DNA of 64,000 nt from Acidimicrobiaceae bacterium (GCA_025464005.1 JAODBO010000083.1:51546-115545), one strand, 5' to 3'; counted from the first letter of the stretch, positions 35,583-44,320 are shown. A program made the numbers and translations. The notes: generated by a model from the sequence alone, not told the origin.

Positions 35583-36821
35583 TCAGGCGAGGAGGCCCAC
35601 TGCTTCGTCGAGGCTCGCTCCGGCCTCGAGCAGCGGGCGGAATCCCATGAGCTGGCGCGGGCGGCCGAAACCGAGGGCCGCCACGAGCCTCCCCTCGCGA
35701 CCGAAGCACGCCACGAACCGCCCGCTTTCCGGCGCACCCTCCACCACTACGACGTCCTGATCGGGTCCAGGAAGGCCAATGGCCTGGATCTTGACGTCGA
35801 ACTGGTCCGACCAGAAATACGGCACCGGCGCGAACGCCTCGGCGTGGTCCGGATCGGCCAGCAGCGTCCTCGCCGCGTGAGCGCCCTGCTCGGAGGCATT
35901 CGTCCAGTGCTCGAGCCGCACGGTCGCCTCTGCGAGGGGATGCGGGAAGCGCACGAGATCGCCGGCAACCACGACGCCGGGAGCTGCCTGGAGCGTCGCA
36001 TCGCAGACGACCCCGCGATCGATCGTCAGACCGGAGCCTTCGAGCCAGCTCGTCTCCGGTTCGACGCCGATCGCCACGAGCACGACGTCCGCCGGGACGA
36101 CGGTGCCGTCCTCCAGCGCCACCCCCTCGACCTGCTCGTCGCCGAGGAAGCGGGCGACGCCGGTCCCCGTCACGACCTCGACGCCGTGTCGTTCGTGCAG
36201 CGTCCGCACCGCGCCGCCGACGAGCGACCCGACCACCCGTCCGAGCGGTGTGGCCAACGGCTCCACGACGGTCACAGCGACTCCCGCCGTCCGGGCGGTG
36301 GCGGCGACCTCCATGCCGAGAAAGCCGCCGCCGATCACGACGAGGCGAGCGCCTGGGACCCCGAGGGCGGCCCGTAGCCCGTCGGCGTCCTCGAGGGTAC
36401 GCAGGGTACGCACGCCCGAAGGCACCTGACCCGGCCAGCGTCGCGGCGTCGCACCGGTAGCGACGACGAGGCCGTCGTAGGCAACGCCAGTGCCGTCCTC
36501 CAGGCCCACGAAGCGCCCGGCGAGGTCGAGCGTCACGGCGCGGACCCCGAGCCGGAGGTCCAGGCCGAGCTCGTCGACCTGATCGCGCCGGCGAAGATGC
36601 ACCCGGTCGACATCCCACGCGCCAGCGAGGTACTGCTTGGACAGCGGCGGTCGGTCGTAGGGCAAGTGCTGCTCCGCGCCGAGCAGCACGATCCCCCCGG
36701 TGAAACCGTGCCGACGGAGCGACTCGCACGCCCTGAGCCCCGCCAGCGACGCGCCGACGACGACCACCGTGCCCGATGCCGGCACCGCTGCGGAGCGGTC
36801 GCGCGACAGCGGGACGGTCAC
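35583..36821 (-). CDS. FAD/NAD-dependent ferredoxin (rubredoxin) reductase
   Basis: A 412-residue flavoprotein of the oxygenase-coupled ferredoxin reductase family. The FAD fold is VVVVGASLAGLRACESLRR, then YDRPPLSKQYLAG, then the NAD fold LVVIGGGFLGMEVAATART and VVVAGDLVRFP for FAD. Such enzymes reduce ferredoxin or rubredoxin for monooxygenases or peroxide-reducing proteins. The nearby rubrerythrin operon offers a possible partner, but this is inference. The GTG at 36821 is chosen because homology begins just after it and the longer ORF overlaps xseB. Confidence 0.87.
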   Translation of the reverse strand: MTVPLSRDRSAAVPASGTVVVVGASLAGLRACESLRRHGFTGGIVLLGAEQHLPYDRPPLSKQYLAGAWDVDRVHLRRRDQVDELGLDLRLGVRAVTLDLAGRFVGLEDGTGVAYDGLVVATGATPRRWPGQVPSGVRTLRTLEDADGLRAALGVPGARLVVIGGGFLGMEVAATARTAGVAVTVVEPLATPLGRVVGSLVGGAVRTLHERHGVEVVTGTGVARFLGDEQVEGVALEDGTVVPADVVLVAIGVEPETSWLEGSGLTIDRGVVCDATLQAAPGVVVAGDLVRFPHPLAEATVRLEHWTNASEQGAHAARTLLADPDHAEAFAPVPYFWSDQFDVKIQAIGLPGPDQDVVVVEGAPESGRFVACFGREGRLVAALGFGRPRQLMGFRPLLEAGASLDEAVGLLA

Positions 36822-36882
36822 GGCCGCAAGGCCGCCGGCAGTCGGCTGACGCTCCGTGGGCCGCCCGGCCGGAGGGACCGAC

Positions 36883-37152
36883 TCAGAGAGGGCCCGCCTC
36901 GGTCGTGCTGGCCTCGCCGCCAACGGCCTCCAGGCGGGGCATCAACGCGTCGACTCGTTCCCGAGTACCCCGAATGCGGCGGTCGAGCTCCTCGACGATC
37001 TCGATAGCGCGCCGGAACTTCGTCTCCAGCAGGTCGACGTCGACGAGCCCCTGGTCGAGGTCGCGGATGATGAGGTCGAGCTCGGCCGACGCCTCCGCAT
37101 AGCTGATCTCGCCGACCGGTACGGCCGACTGGTCCTCTTCTGTCACCTTCAC
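36883..37152 (-). CDS. xseB: Exodeoxyribonuclease VII small subunit
   Basis: An 89-residue protein with the XseB helical motif SYAEASAELDLIIRDLDQG and LETKFRRAIEIVEELDRRI. It pairs with XseA in degrading single-stranded DNA. The GTG start overlaps the xseA stop by four bases (GTGA), so the subunits are co-translated in order large then small. Confidence 0.93.
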   Translation of the reverse strand: MKVTEEDQSAVPVGEISYAEASAELDLIIRDLDQGLVDVDLLETKFRRAIEIVEELDRRIRGTRERVDALMPRLEAVGGEASTTEAGPL

Positions 37153-38981
37153 ACCTCGTCCTCGTTCACGATCTCTGCGACCTCGGTCTCGACTGCCACA
37201 TCGGTCTCGATCTCCGGCGTCCGCGTCGCCACCCTCGAAACCGTCGAGACGACGTCGCCGTCGACGAACCGCGTCGTCATCTCGCTACCTGGCGCGAGCT
37301 GCGATGCGGAACGTACGAGCCGCCCGGAAGCGTCGCGCGTCAGCGACCAACCGCGCTCGAGCTGGCGACCCGGGTCGTAGGCGCGCAGCACCTGGCGATG
37401 CCGGTGGCTGGACTGCTCGACGGCCGCCGTCGCCCGGCGACCGGCCTGCGCGAGGCGCTCTCTCGACACGCGCAGATCCGCCCCCTCCCGGTCGAGCCGC
37501 GAGCCGACCGATCGACCAGCGAGCGCGCGCGCCGCCGTCAGCTCGTCGGAGCGCCGGACGAGCTGGTGACGAGCGCCGCGGGTGACGGAGCTGGCAGCGC
37601 CGTGCAGCCTCTGCACCGCGCCGTCGAGGCGGGCTCGCGCGAGGCTCGAGAGCATGGCCACCTGCCGGAGCGAGCCTTCCCAGTAGTCGGCGACCACGCT
37701 GACCACCGCTTCGCCGCAGGCCGTGGGCGTGATGAGCGCGCGCTGGGCGACCTCGTCCGCGACCGAGCGGTCGCCCGTGTGGCCGATGCCGGTCCACACC
37801 GGGAACGGCGCGAGCGCGATCGCTCGGGCGACTTCCTCGCTGTCGAAGGCGGCGAGATCCCCGCGTGCGCCGCCGCCGCGCACCACGACGGCGAGGTCCG
37901 GCTCGAATTTTGCGAGGCGACCCAGCGCAGCGGCAATCTGGCGCGGGGCCTCCGGTCCCTGGACGAGTGATCGCTCGAGATGGACCTCGAAAGCGAACCC
38001 CGAGCGGGTGAGCTGGCCCACGAAGTCCCGGTGGGCTTCCGATCCCTGGCTCGTCACCACCCCGATGCGAAGCGGGACGAGCGGCACGCGGAGCCGGTCG
38101 TTGGCCTCGAGCAGGCCTTCGCGCTCGAGCGCCAGGAGCAGGCGCCGACGCGCGGCAGCGATGCCGCCGAGCAGCGCCTCGACGTCGAGCGCAGTCAAGG
38201 TGAAGCGCAGCTTGCTGCCGCCTTCCCAGACCGAGACGCGTCCGCGGACGCGCACGACACGCCCGACCTCGAGGGTCACCCCAGCGTCCGCGAGGGCCGC
38301 CCCGACCGGGGCCCAGTCCCGGGCCCAGCAGACGACCTCGAGCTGCTGGGCGGTGCTGCGGCCAGCGCTCTCGACACCCTCGTCGGCGAGCTCGATGTAA
38401 CGATGGCCGCGGGCTTCACGAAAGCCGCGGATCTCGCCCGTAACCCAGACCTCGTCAGGGAAGGCCCGCACGAGCGCCCGCTTCAAGCGGTCGTAGAACT
38501 GGGCGACGGTTAGCGACTCCTCCGACTCGTCCACGTCCTCTTCGTCGACGTGGTCGATCGCTTCCTGCGCGGAGAGGTCGTCCAGCGGGTCCACTCCGTC
38601 TGCAAGCAGTGGGGGCGCTGCCTCGAGTGTCACCCCGATACGAGCGACGCCAGACGGACTCTCCGGATCCCGGGGCGTGCTCCGGCCGGCCCGCTCGCCG
38701 TGGGCCACGGCTGCGACCTCCTCGACGCGCCGCAGCAAGGCAGCCGCCGCCTCGTCGCCGTGCTCCCCGGCATGCCGGCGCGCTCCGCGATCCGCCGCCT
38801 CGTCCTCGTCGGCGCGAACCGTCACTGCCGCTGTCTCCTTGCTCGGCGAGGCGCCGCGGCGGGCGGCGCGCGATCCCCGTGGGACCGGAGCGCGGCGAAC
38901 GCGCTCCTCCACCGGCTCGGCGGGGCCTACTGCCTCGCCGAAGTCGAAACGCTGCTCCTCGGGAGCCCCCGGTGGTGCCAC
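37149..38981 (-). CDS. xseA: Exodeoxyribonuclease VII large subunit with N-terminal extension
   Basis: A 610-residue protein. The OB-fold domain begins near residue 155 (SLTVAQFYDRLKRALVRAFP). The exonuclease region includes GIGVVTSQGSEAHRDFVGQL, VVVRGGGARGDLAAFDSEEVAR and FPVWTGIGHTGDRSVADEVA. A coiled-coil C-terminal part follows. Typical XseA has about 400-450 residues. The first 150 residues here are Arg/Glu/Ala-rich and disordered-looking, with an acidic patch DEEDVDESEESL before the OB fold. A leaderless -10 (TAGCCT then six bases) supports GTG 38981, although a later GTG may also serve. Confidence 0.9.
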   Translation of the reverse strand: MAPPGAPEEQRFDFGEAVGPAEPVEERVRRAPVPRGSRAARRGASPSKETAAVTVRADEDEAADRGARRHAGEHGDEAAAALLRRVEEVAAVAHGERAGRSTPRDPESPSGVARIGVTLEAAPPLLADGVDPLDDLSAQEAIDHVDEEDVDESEESLTVAQFYDRLKRALVRAFPDEVWVTGEIRGFREARGHRYIELADEGVESAGRSTAQQLEVVCWARDWAPVGAALADAGVTLEVGRVVRVRGRVSVWEGGSKLRFTLTALDVEALLGGIAAARRRLLLALEREGLLEANDRLRVPLVPLRIGVVTSQGSEAHRDFVGQLTRSGFAFEVHLERSLVQGPEAPRQIAAALGRLAKFEPDLAVVVRGGGARGDLAAFDSEEVARAIALAPFPVWTGIGHTGDRSVADEVAQRALITPTACGEAVVSVVADYWEGSLRQVAMLSSLARARLDGAVQRLHGAASSVTRGARHQLVRRSDELTAARALAGRSVGSRLDREGADLRVSRERLAQAGRRATAAVEQSSHRHRQVLRAYDPGRQLERGWSLTRDASGRLVRSASQLAPGSEMTTRFVDGDVVSTVSRVATRTPEIETDVAVETEVAEIVNEDEV

Positions 38982-38987
38982 GATCAA

Positions 38988-38993
38988 AGGCTA
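38988..38993 (-). promoter_or_regulatory. -10 element (TAGCCT) for a leaderless start of xseA
   Basis: On the minus strand TAGCCT is followed by six bases and the GTG at 38981. This supports the long form of XseA. Confidence 0.45.
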
Positions 38994-39087
38994 GTAGCCG
39001 GCTCGCCCGCTTCCGGGGACCGGCGCCCTACCCCAAGCACGAGGTGCGCCTCGCCGGCACGCACGCTGCTCATGGGAGACTGTGTCC

Positions 39088-39454
<367 letters not shown>

Positions 39455-39535
39455 AAATACGTGATCTGACCTGGGCTACGTCTCTCCGACAAGCTCGTAC
39501 GTATTGCCTCGCGACCGTCCCGGCGCGAGCGGTGC

Positions 39536-39709
39536 TCAGTAGACCTTGACGATCTCTCTCAGCAGTTCGTCGACCAGACCGTCGGGGAGCGGCGGTTCGC
39601 ACCGAATCTCCCATCCGTACGCGCTCGCGTCGACGGGGTCCGCTCCTGCGACCCAATCGATCGCGATGGTGCCCCTCTTACGCTGCTTGATGTCATCAGC
39701 AACTGTCAC
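39536..39709 (-). CDS. 57-residue acidic protein, unknown
   Basis: The minus frame from a GTG at 39709 encodes 57 residues beginning VTVADDIKQRKRGTIAIDW and ending VDELLREIVKVY. The composition is protein-like: amphipathic helices at both ends and a central WEIRCEPPLP turn with a single Cys. GAGGGGAG precedes the start by ten bases. Its stop lies about 80 bases from the convergent rnpB 3' end. Family not recognised; small regulator or antitoxin-like roles are possible but unsupported. Confidence 0.6.
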   Translation of the reverse strand: MTVADDIKQRKRGTIAIDWVAGADPVDASAYGWEIRCEPPLPDGLVDELLREIVKVY

Positions 39710-40139
39710 CGTGTCGCCACTCCCCTCGAGAGTCCCACCAGAGCCTTAGCTGCAGACTCTACGATGCCGCGACAGCCCGTTCGCGATATCGGGGCTCCGC
39801 GCGGTTCGACCCCGTCGACGCGCGGTTCGCGCTCTCAGCGCATCGGCTCTCCGCCGCGGGGGCCGCATCAGCCCAATCGCACTCGGTGCCCTGGTGCAAT
39901 ACGGGACAGATCCGTTCACCGTTATGCGCGTTTGCCATGTGAGGCCGAGCTCGTTGACAGCGGCCTCCCGCAGTCGGGTTAGCTCCGAATGCTCGTCTCT
40001 CACGAGCATTCGAAGGCGCTGAGTCTTCGGTCTTCCGTCGCGATGGATCGCCTATGCAAAATATCTGTCCAACGCAAGTGATTTTCGAGGTGGTCCCGCA
40101 CTTCACCCGATACGATTCGGCTCAACCAATGGGGGGACC
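39710..40139. other. Intergenic stretch, no confident gene
   Basis: About 430 bases between the 57-residue gene and the DUF4234 gene. A minus ORF from 40009 starts with protein-like sequence (RDEHSELTRLREAAVNELGL), then turns Arg-rich as if out of frame, so it may be a decayed or frameshifted gene. The 11-base direct repeat CGCGCGGTTCG occurs near 39800 and 39830. A strong hairpin lies at 39986-40012. Confidence 0.45.
39986..40012. other. Perfect 11-bp hairpin (CGAATGCTCGT / ACGAGCATTCG)
   Basis: Two exact 11-base arms are separated by five bases (CTCTC). This is either an intrinsic terminator-like stem without T-run or an operator. It overlaps the start of the doubtful minus ORF at 40009. 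Confidence 0.7.
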
Positions 40140-40532
40140 ATGAGCGAGCAAACGAGAGAATCGGACCAACTCGGCAAAGACCGCAGTCCCGCTGCCGTAC
40201 TGGGCCTTTCGATCATCACGTTCGGCATTTACTTCCTTTACTGGTACTACAAGATCAACGACGAGATCCGGAGACACGATCCATCGATCAAGGTCACGCC
40301 GGGGTGGTCCGTTGTCGCAGCGATGATCCCGCTGGCGAACCTGGTTAGTTGCTATAGCACCGCGGCTCGTATCCGCCAGATGCAACTCGACGAAGGGGCG
40401 ACAGACACAATCTCGCCAGTCGTGGCGCTGGTGCTACATATCTTCCTCGGCATCGGTTACCCGCTCTACGTCGCCTCTCAGCTTCGCGAGCATTGGCACG
40501 CCCATCGCCAACTGGCGACTGCAACCACATGA
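40140..40532 (+). CDS. DUF4234 membrane protein
   Basis: A 130-residue protein with three hydrophobic helices. The DUF4234 features are SPAAVLGLSIITFGIYFLYW, the following YKINDEIRRHDPSIKVTPGW and the final GIGYPLYVASQLREHW. The family is widespread and uncharacterised. The ATG follows a G-run (GGGGGGACC) that can act as ribosome site. Confidence 0.87.
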   Translation: MSEQTRESDQLGKDRSPAAVLGLSIITFGIYFLYWYYKINDEIRRHDPSIKVTPGWSVVAAMIPLANLVSCYSTAARIRQMQLDEGATDTISPVVALVLHIFLGIGYPLYVASQLREHWHAHRQLATATT

Positions 40533-40607
40533 CCGATGGCCCGACCTGGTGACATCGCGCGGGACGTGCGTTCTGACGTCAAGTAATCGCCGGGCGGCTG
40601 TTCGAAT

Positions 40608-40623
40608 ACGACGAATTCGTCGT
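40608..40623. repeat. Perfect 16-bp palindrome ACGACGAATTCGTCGT
   Basis: An uninterrupted 16-base palindrome, 76 bases after the DUF4234 stop and 163 bases before the ArsR -35 element. It may be a regulator site; no gene in the 289-base gap explains it. Confidence 0.65.
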
Positions 40624-40785
40624 CGCGGATCGCTCGGTGTCCCGGCCTCGCCGACGCCAGATCAGATCGCCCGGTCCAAGTAGCCCGAGCACTCGAGGGC
40701 CCTCCGACGCCTCGAGGCCTCGGTGATCGTCGAGTGGTCCAAGGGACAGGGGCGGCGGGACGGTTCGCGGCCGTGTCGAGATCCG

Positions 40786-40815
40786 TTGACATGTGACCAT
40801 TTGGTCACGTATGCT
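40786..40815 (+). promoter_or_regulatory. Promoter TTGACA-N18-TATGCT of the ArsR-SRPBCC gene
   Basis: TTGACA at 40786-40791 and TATGCT at 40810-40815 are consensus-like elements 18 bases apart. The GTG start is six bases after the -10, so the mRNA should be leaderless. Confidence 0.8.
40793..40808. promoter_or_regulatory. Operator palindrome GTGACCA-TT-TGGTCAC
   Basis: A perfect inverted repeat of seven bases with a two-base centre, placed between the -35 and -10 elements. Binding there would block RNA polymerase. The encoded ArsR-type protein is the obvious binder, implying autorepression. Confidence 0.7.
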
Positions 40816-40821
40816 GAGGTC

Positions 40822-41583
40822 GTGACCGATGACGACCGTGTCTTCAAGGCACTCGCCGACCCGACCCGTCGCTTCCTGCTCGATGCCCTCTTCGTGCGTG
40901 ACGGCCGAACGCTCACCGAGCTCGAGTCGGAGCTGGAGATGTCGCGCTTCGGCGTGATGAAGCACCTACGCCTGCTCGAGGAAGCCGGACTCATCGTCAC
41001 ACGGCGCGCGGGCCGAGAGAAGATCCACCTTCTCAATCCCGTGCCAATTCGCCTGATCCACGACCGGTGGATCGACAAGTACACCGAACGTTTTACCGTC
41101 ACACTGACCGACCTCAAAAAGAGACTGGAGAGTTCCATGGAGAAGGTATTCGAAATCTACATCCGCACCACTCCGGAGCGACTTTGGGACGCGATCACCG
41201 ACCCCGAGACGAGGAGCAAGTACAACTTCGGAGCTCGGGTCACCTCGGACTGGACGCCCGGCTCCCGCTTCGAGATGAGCGCCCCTGGCGCTGGCTTCCT
41301 GCTCGGTGAGGGCGAGAACCTCGAGGTCGATCCCCCACGCCGGCTGGTCCAGAGCATGGTCGCGTTGTGGAGCGACGACGTGAAGAGCGAGGGCACCTCG
41401 AGGGTCACCTGGGAGATCGAGCCGGTCGGCGACTCCTGCCGCCTCGTCGTCACCCACGACCAGCTGCGCGAGGGCGCCAACAGCGAGCTCTACGGCGGCT
41501 GGCCGATGATCCTTTCCGGGCTGAAGACCTGGCTGGAGAGCGGCGAGCTGCTCACCACGCCGGGCTCGCTCATGTACGGCTGA
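40822..41583 (+). CDS. ArsR-type repressor fused to SRPBCC (AHSA1-like) domain
   Basis: A 253-residue fusion. Residues about 1-95 form a winged helix of the ArsR family (FKALADPTRRFLLDALFVRDG, SRFGVMKHLRLLEEAGLIV). Residues about 108-245 form an SRPBCC/START-like ligand-binding fold (VFEIYIRTTPERLWDAITDPE, ending YGGWPMILSGLKTWLESGE). Normally these are separate adjacent genes; here they form one chain. The start is fixed by the promoter six bases upstream. The SRPBCC part may sense a hydrophobic ligand to release the operator. Confidence 0.88.
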   Translation: MTDDDRVFKALADPTRRFLLDALFVRDGRTLTELESELEMSRFGVMKHLRLLEEAGLIVTRRAGREKIHLLNPVPIRLIHDRWIDKYTERFTVTLTDLKKRLESSMEKVFEIYIRTTPERLWDAITDPETRSKYNFGARVTSDWTPGSRFEMSAPGAGFLLGEGENLEVDPPRRLVQSMVALWSDDVKSEGTSRVTWEIEPVGDSCRLVVTHDQLREGANSELYGGWPMILSGLKTWLESGELLTTPGSLMYG

Positions 41584-41622
41584 GCCGGGGCTCACCGGCC
41601 GCTGCGGCTGATCCGGGGGCGC

Positions 41623-42489
41623 CTATCCGGGAAGGAGCACCTCGGCGGCACGGGCGAGGGCCTCCAGGTGGGCATCGACGCCTGCGTAGCCCGCACCCAT
41701 CGTGTTGAGGGAGACGTGGGTGGCCCCCGCGTCCCGCCACCGTTGGGCGATCGTGGCCACGGTGTCGGCGTCTCCGCTCCCGGGGCTGATCCGGCCCTCC
41801 ATGCCCAGCGTCGACGGGTCTCGGCCGGCATCCTCGGCTGCCTCGGAAATTATGGCCAGAGCGTCGTCCAGCTCGGGCCCCGGAGCGAACTGCGGGAACC
41901 AGCCGTCGGCGAGGCGGCCGACGCGCCGGTAGGCCGTCGGAGAGTGGGCGCCGAGCCAGATCGGGATCGGTCGCTGGACGGGCAACGGCGCCAGCCCGGC
42001 GCCGATTATCCGGTCGAAGCGACTCTCGTGGGTCACGGACCGCTCCGTCCACAGGCGGCGCATGAGACCGATTTGCTCCTCTTCGCGCTGGCCGCGCGTC
42101 GTAAAATCCTGACCGAGCGCGGCGTACTCCACCGCGTTCCACCCGATGCCCAGGCCGAGGCGGAATCGCCCCTCGGTGAGGATGTCCACCTCGGCCGCCT
42201 GCTTGGCGAGCAGGACGGTCTGACGTTGCGGGGCGATGATGATGCCCGTGACGAGCTCCAGCGTGGTGATCGCGGCCAGGTACCCGTAAAGGACGAGCGG
42301 CTCATGGAACGTCGTGTCGACGTCGTAGGGCCCGCTCCAGCCCGGATAGAGCGCAGGATCGGCGCCGACCACATGGTCGTAAGCGAGCATGTGGCGGTAG
42401 CCGAGCTCTTCGGCTCGCTGGGCATAGGCCCGGACCGTGCCGGGATCGGTCGGCAGCTCCGTCTGGGGGTACACGACTCCAATTTGCAT
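41623..42489 (-). CDS. LLM-class F420-dependent oxidoreductase
   Basis: A 288-residue TIM-barrel protein. MQIGVVYPQTELPTDPGTV opens it; HMLAYDHVVGADP, LELVTGIIIAPQRQTVLLAKQ, GRFRLGLGIGWNAVEYAALG and RPIPIWLGAHSPTAYRRVGR follow. These are features of the actinobacterial F420-dependent TIGR03619-like group. Substrate unknown. It stands alone, convergent with the ArsR fusion gene. Confidence 0.85.
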   Translation of the reverse strand: MQIGVVYPQTELPTDPGTVRAYAQRAEELGYRHMLAYDHVVGADPALYPGWSGPYDVDTTFHEPLVLYGYLAAITTLELVTGIIIAPQRQTVLLAKQAAEVDILTEGRFRLGLGIGWNAVEYAALGQDFTTRGQREEEQIGLMRRLWTERSVTHESRFDRIIGAGLAPLPVQRPIPIWLGAHSPTAYRRVGRLADGWFPQFAPGPELDDALAIISEAAEDAGRDPSTLGMEGRISPGSGDADTVATIAQRWRDAGATHVSLNTMGAGYAGVDAHLEALARAAEVLLPG

Positions 42490-42678
42490 AGTCCCGGTCT
42501 ATCCGCGCGGGAGGGCTCGACCGCGCGGCGAGGTCGCTCGAGGTAGGGCGGACCTCGACGGCAGGGCGGACACGCCGTCGCCGACCCAAGCTGGCGACGG
42601 TTCGCGGCCCAGCCCCCGGGTATAGACACTGCTTGGGCATACATGCAGGTGGCGTCTACCGAAGGAGACACTGCTCCG

Positions 42679-43170
42679 ATGGACATGCGCATCGTGCGAA
42701 ACGCCGACGGCACCCTCGTCGTCCCCGTGCCGCCGGAACGACACCACGAAGCCGATGACGACGCGGGTGCCCGGGCGGGCGGTGCTGAAAGTGACTCCGC
42801 CGGGCCTGACGCGGCACCGAAGACCCGGCTGCTCCATCCAGGCGAAGGCGGGTACGACGAGGCGCTCTCCGAGTGGGACCTCGAGCACAACCCCGATCGT
42901 GAGCCGGTCGTCTCCACGGCAACAGGGCGGCGAGAGGCGATGGCCCTCGTGCACGCCGTCGCAACCTCACCCGATCACGCAGTGGCGCCGGCCGTCGAGG
43001 CGATCGACGACCCCGAAGCAAGCGCCGAAGCACTGCGGCACGTCCTCGTCGGCGGTGTCCACTCGGTCGAGGACTTTTCCGCCGAGATCGCGAAGGCAGA
43101 GGGCGGCGACCCGCTCCCGGCCCACGAGGCGACGAAGATCATCGGTGAGGTGCTCGCCGAGCTCGAGTGA
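42679..43170 (+). CDS. Hypothetical acidic protein
   Basis: A 163-residue protein with a short beta-like N terminus (MDMRIVRNADGTLVVPVPPE), a disordered Asp/Ala-rich stretch (residues 20-50) and a helical, Glu/Ala-rich C-terminal half. The ATG at 42679 follows GAAGGAGA at about ten bases and is preferred to the in-frame ATG at 42643. Not recognised. It precedes two small genes on the same strand. Confidence 0.6.
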   Translation: MDMRIVRNADGTLVVPVPPERHHEADDDAGARAGGAESDSAGPDAAPKTRLLHPGEGGYDEALSEWDLEHNPDREPVVSTATGRREAMALVHAVATSPDHAVAPAVEAIDDPEASAEALRHVLVGGVHSVEDFSAEIAKAEGGDPLPAHEATKIIGEVLAELE

Positions 43171-43227
43171 AGCCCGGCTCGACGGACATTCATGCATTCC
43201 AATAGCCAAGGACAGAAGGAGCAGGCC

Positions 43228-43512
43228 ATGCACGCTGTCGTTGTCAACACACGTGTAGAGGAATCAGCGATGGACCCCGAATACAAGATCCTTCGCGAGC
43301 AGATCATCCCCGCCGTTCGCCAGCTCCCTGGATTCGTCCGTGGCTACTGGCTGGCGCCGGTGAACGGGATCGGGCTCTCCGTCGTCGTCTTCGAGTCGGA
43401 GGATGCGGCCCGCAAGAACGCCGAGACCATGGGCGTAAAGCCCGGTGGGTCGCTGAGCCCTGGCACGTCGTTCGAGAGCGTCGAATTCGTCGAGGTCGCC
43501 GGGCACGCCTGA
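43228..43512 (+). CDS. Small dimeric alpha-beta barrel (ABM/EthD-like) protein
   Basis: A 94-residue protein with the ferredoxin-like layout of antibiotic-biosynthesis-monooxygenase proteins: HAVVVNTRVEES, QLPGFVRGYWLAPVNG and LSVVVFESEDAARKNAETM. The ATG follows GAAGGAGCAGGCC. It may be an enzyme or a heme/aldehyde-binding protein; function unknown. Confidence 0.7.
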   Translation: MHAVVVNTRVEESAMDPEYKILREQIIPAVRQLPGFVRGYWLAPVNGIGLSVVVFESEDAARKNAETMGVKPGGSLSPGTSFESVEFVEVAGHA

Positions 43513-43514
43513 CC

Positions 43515-43907
43515 ATGGCGCCCATCGCCGCAGGCGGCCGAAACCTTGGCATGATCTCGGACATGGTCGCCATGTCGCTCGAGGAGTTCGAGGTGCTCGT
43601 GGCCGACGCTCTCGACGGCCTACCAGTCGACCTCGGCGCCACCATGGAGAACGTCGCGGTAGTGGTGGACGACCTCAGCCCACCAGGGCGCCTTCTGGGG
43701 CTCTACCAAGGGGTCCCGCTCACCCTACGGGGCGACCACTACTCGGCATCCATGCCCGATCGGATCACGATCTACATGGCGACGATCTGCGCGGCGTGCC
43801 AAAGCAAGCAGGAAGTGCGCGAACTGGTGCGAAGGACAGTGATCCACGAAGTCGCGCATCACTTCGGCATCGACGACGACAGGCTGAAAGAGCTGGGCTG
43901 GGCCTGA
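43515..43907 (+). CDS. Zincin-like metallopeptidase family protein
   Basis: A 130-residue protein of the short zincin family (DUF1025-like). The zinc motif HEVAHHFGIDD (HExxH plus downstream acid) is near residue 112, preceded by EVRELVRRTVIHE. The N-terminal half contains LEEFEVLVADALDGLP and LLGLYQGVPLT, typical of the family. The ATG at 43515 lies three bases after the upstream stop; later ATGs at 43563 and 43572 are plausible and would fit homologues better. Confidence 0.85.
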   Translation: MAPIAAGGRNLGMISDMVAMSLEEFEVLVADALDGLPVDLGATMENVAVVVDDLSPPGRLLGLYQGVPLTLRGDHYSASMPDRITIYMATICAACQSKQEVRELVRRTVIHEVAHHFGIDDDRLKELGWA

Positions 43908-43939
43908 GCCGCACCCCAGCCACCTTGGGCACGCCGGGG

Positions 43940-44242
43940 TCAGCCACGCAGGGGCCGCTCGCCGGTGACGTCGTAAATGATGATCGAGGCCGTCTTTGTC
44001 TCCACGACGTCGCGCGACGAAGCGGGAGCCGGTCGCGGTGCGACCAGGTGAGCGTCGAGCGCCTCCTGGCTCGCCCAGCGCTCGAAGAGCACCACGCGGC
44101 CGGGATCAAGCGGATCGGCGCTGAATGTGTACTCGAGGCAGCCCAGCTCCGCCCGGGAGTTGCGCATCAGCTCATGATGGCCGGCCAGAAATTCCTCACG
44201 TCGGTCGGGCTCGACCTCGAATGTCCCTGCGACGATTACCAC
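43940..44242 (-). CDS. Antibiotic biosynthesis monooxygenase (YgiN-like) domain protein
   Basis: A 100-residue ABM-fold protein: VAGTFEVEPDRREEFLAGH, SRAELGCLEYTFSADPLDPGR and VVLFERWASQEALDAHL. Members are quinol or anthrone monooxygenases, or unknown. The GTG start follows GAGGCGAG. It is convergent with the zincin-like gene. Confidence 0.85.
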   Translation of the reverse strand: MVIVAGTFEVEPDRREEFLAGHHELMRNSRAELGCLEYTFSADPLDPGRVVLFERWASQEALDAHLVAPRPAPASSRDVVETKTASIIIYDVTGERPLRG

Positions 44243-44320
44243 GCTCGCCTCCCAATCGCTCGACCTCTCCAGGTTCGCCAGCGTTTCTAGTCGCTCGGGC
44301 GCCGACGCCGCTCGATGTGG

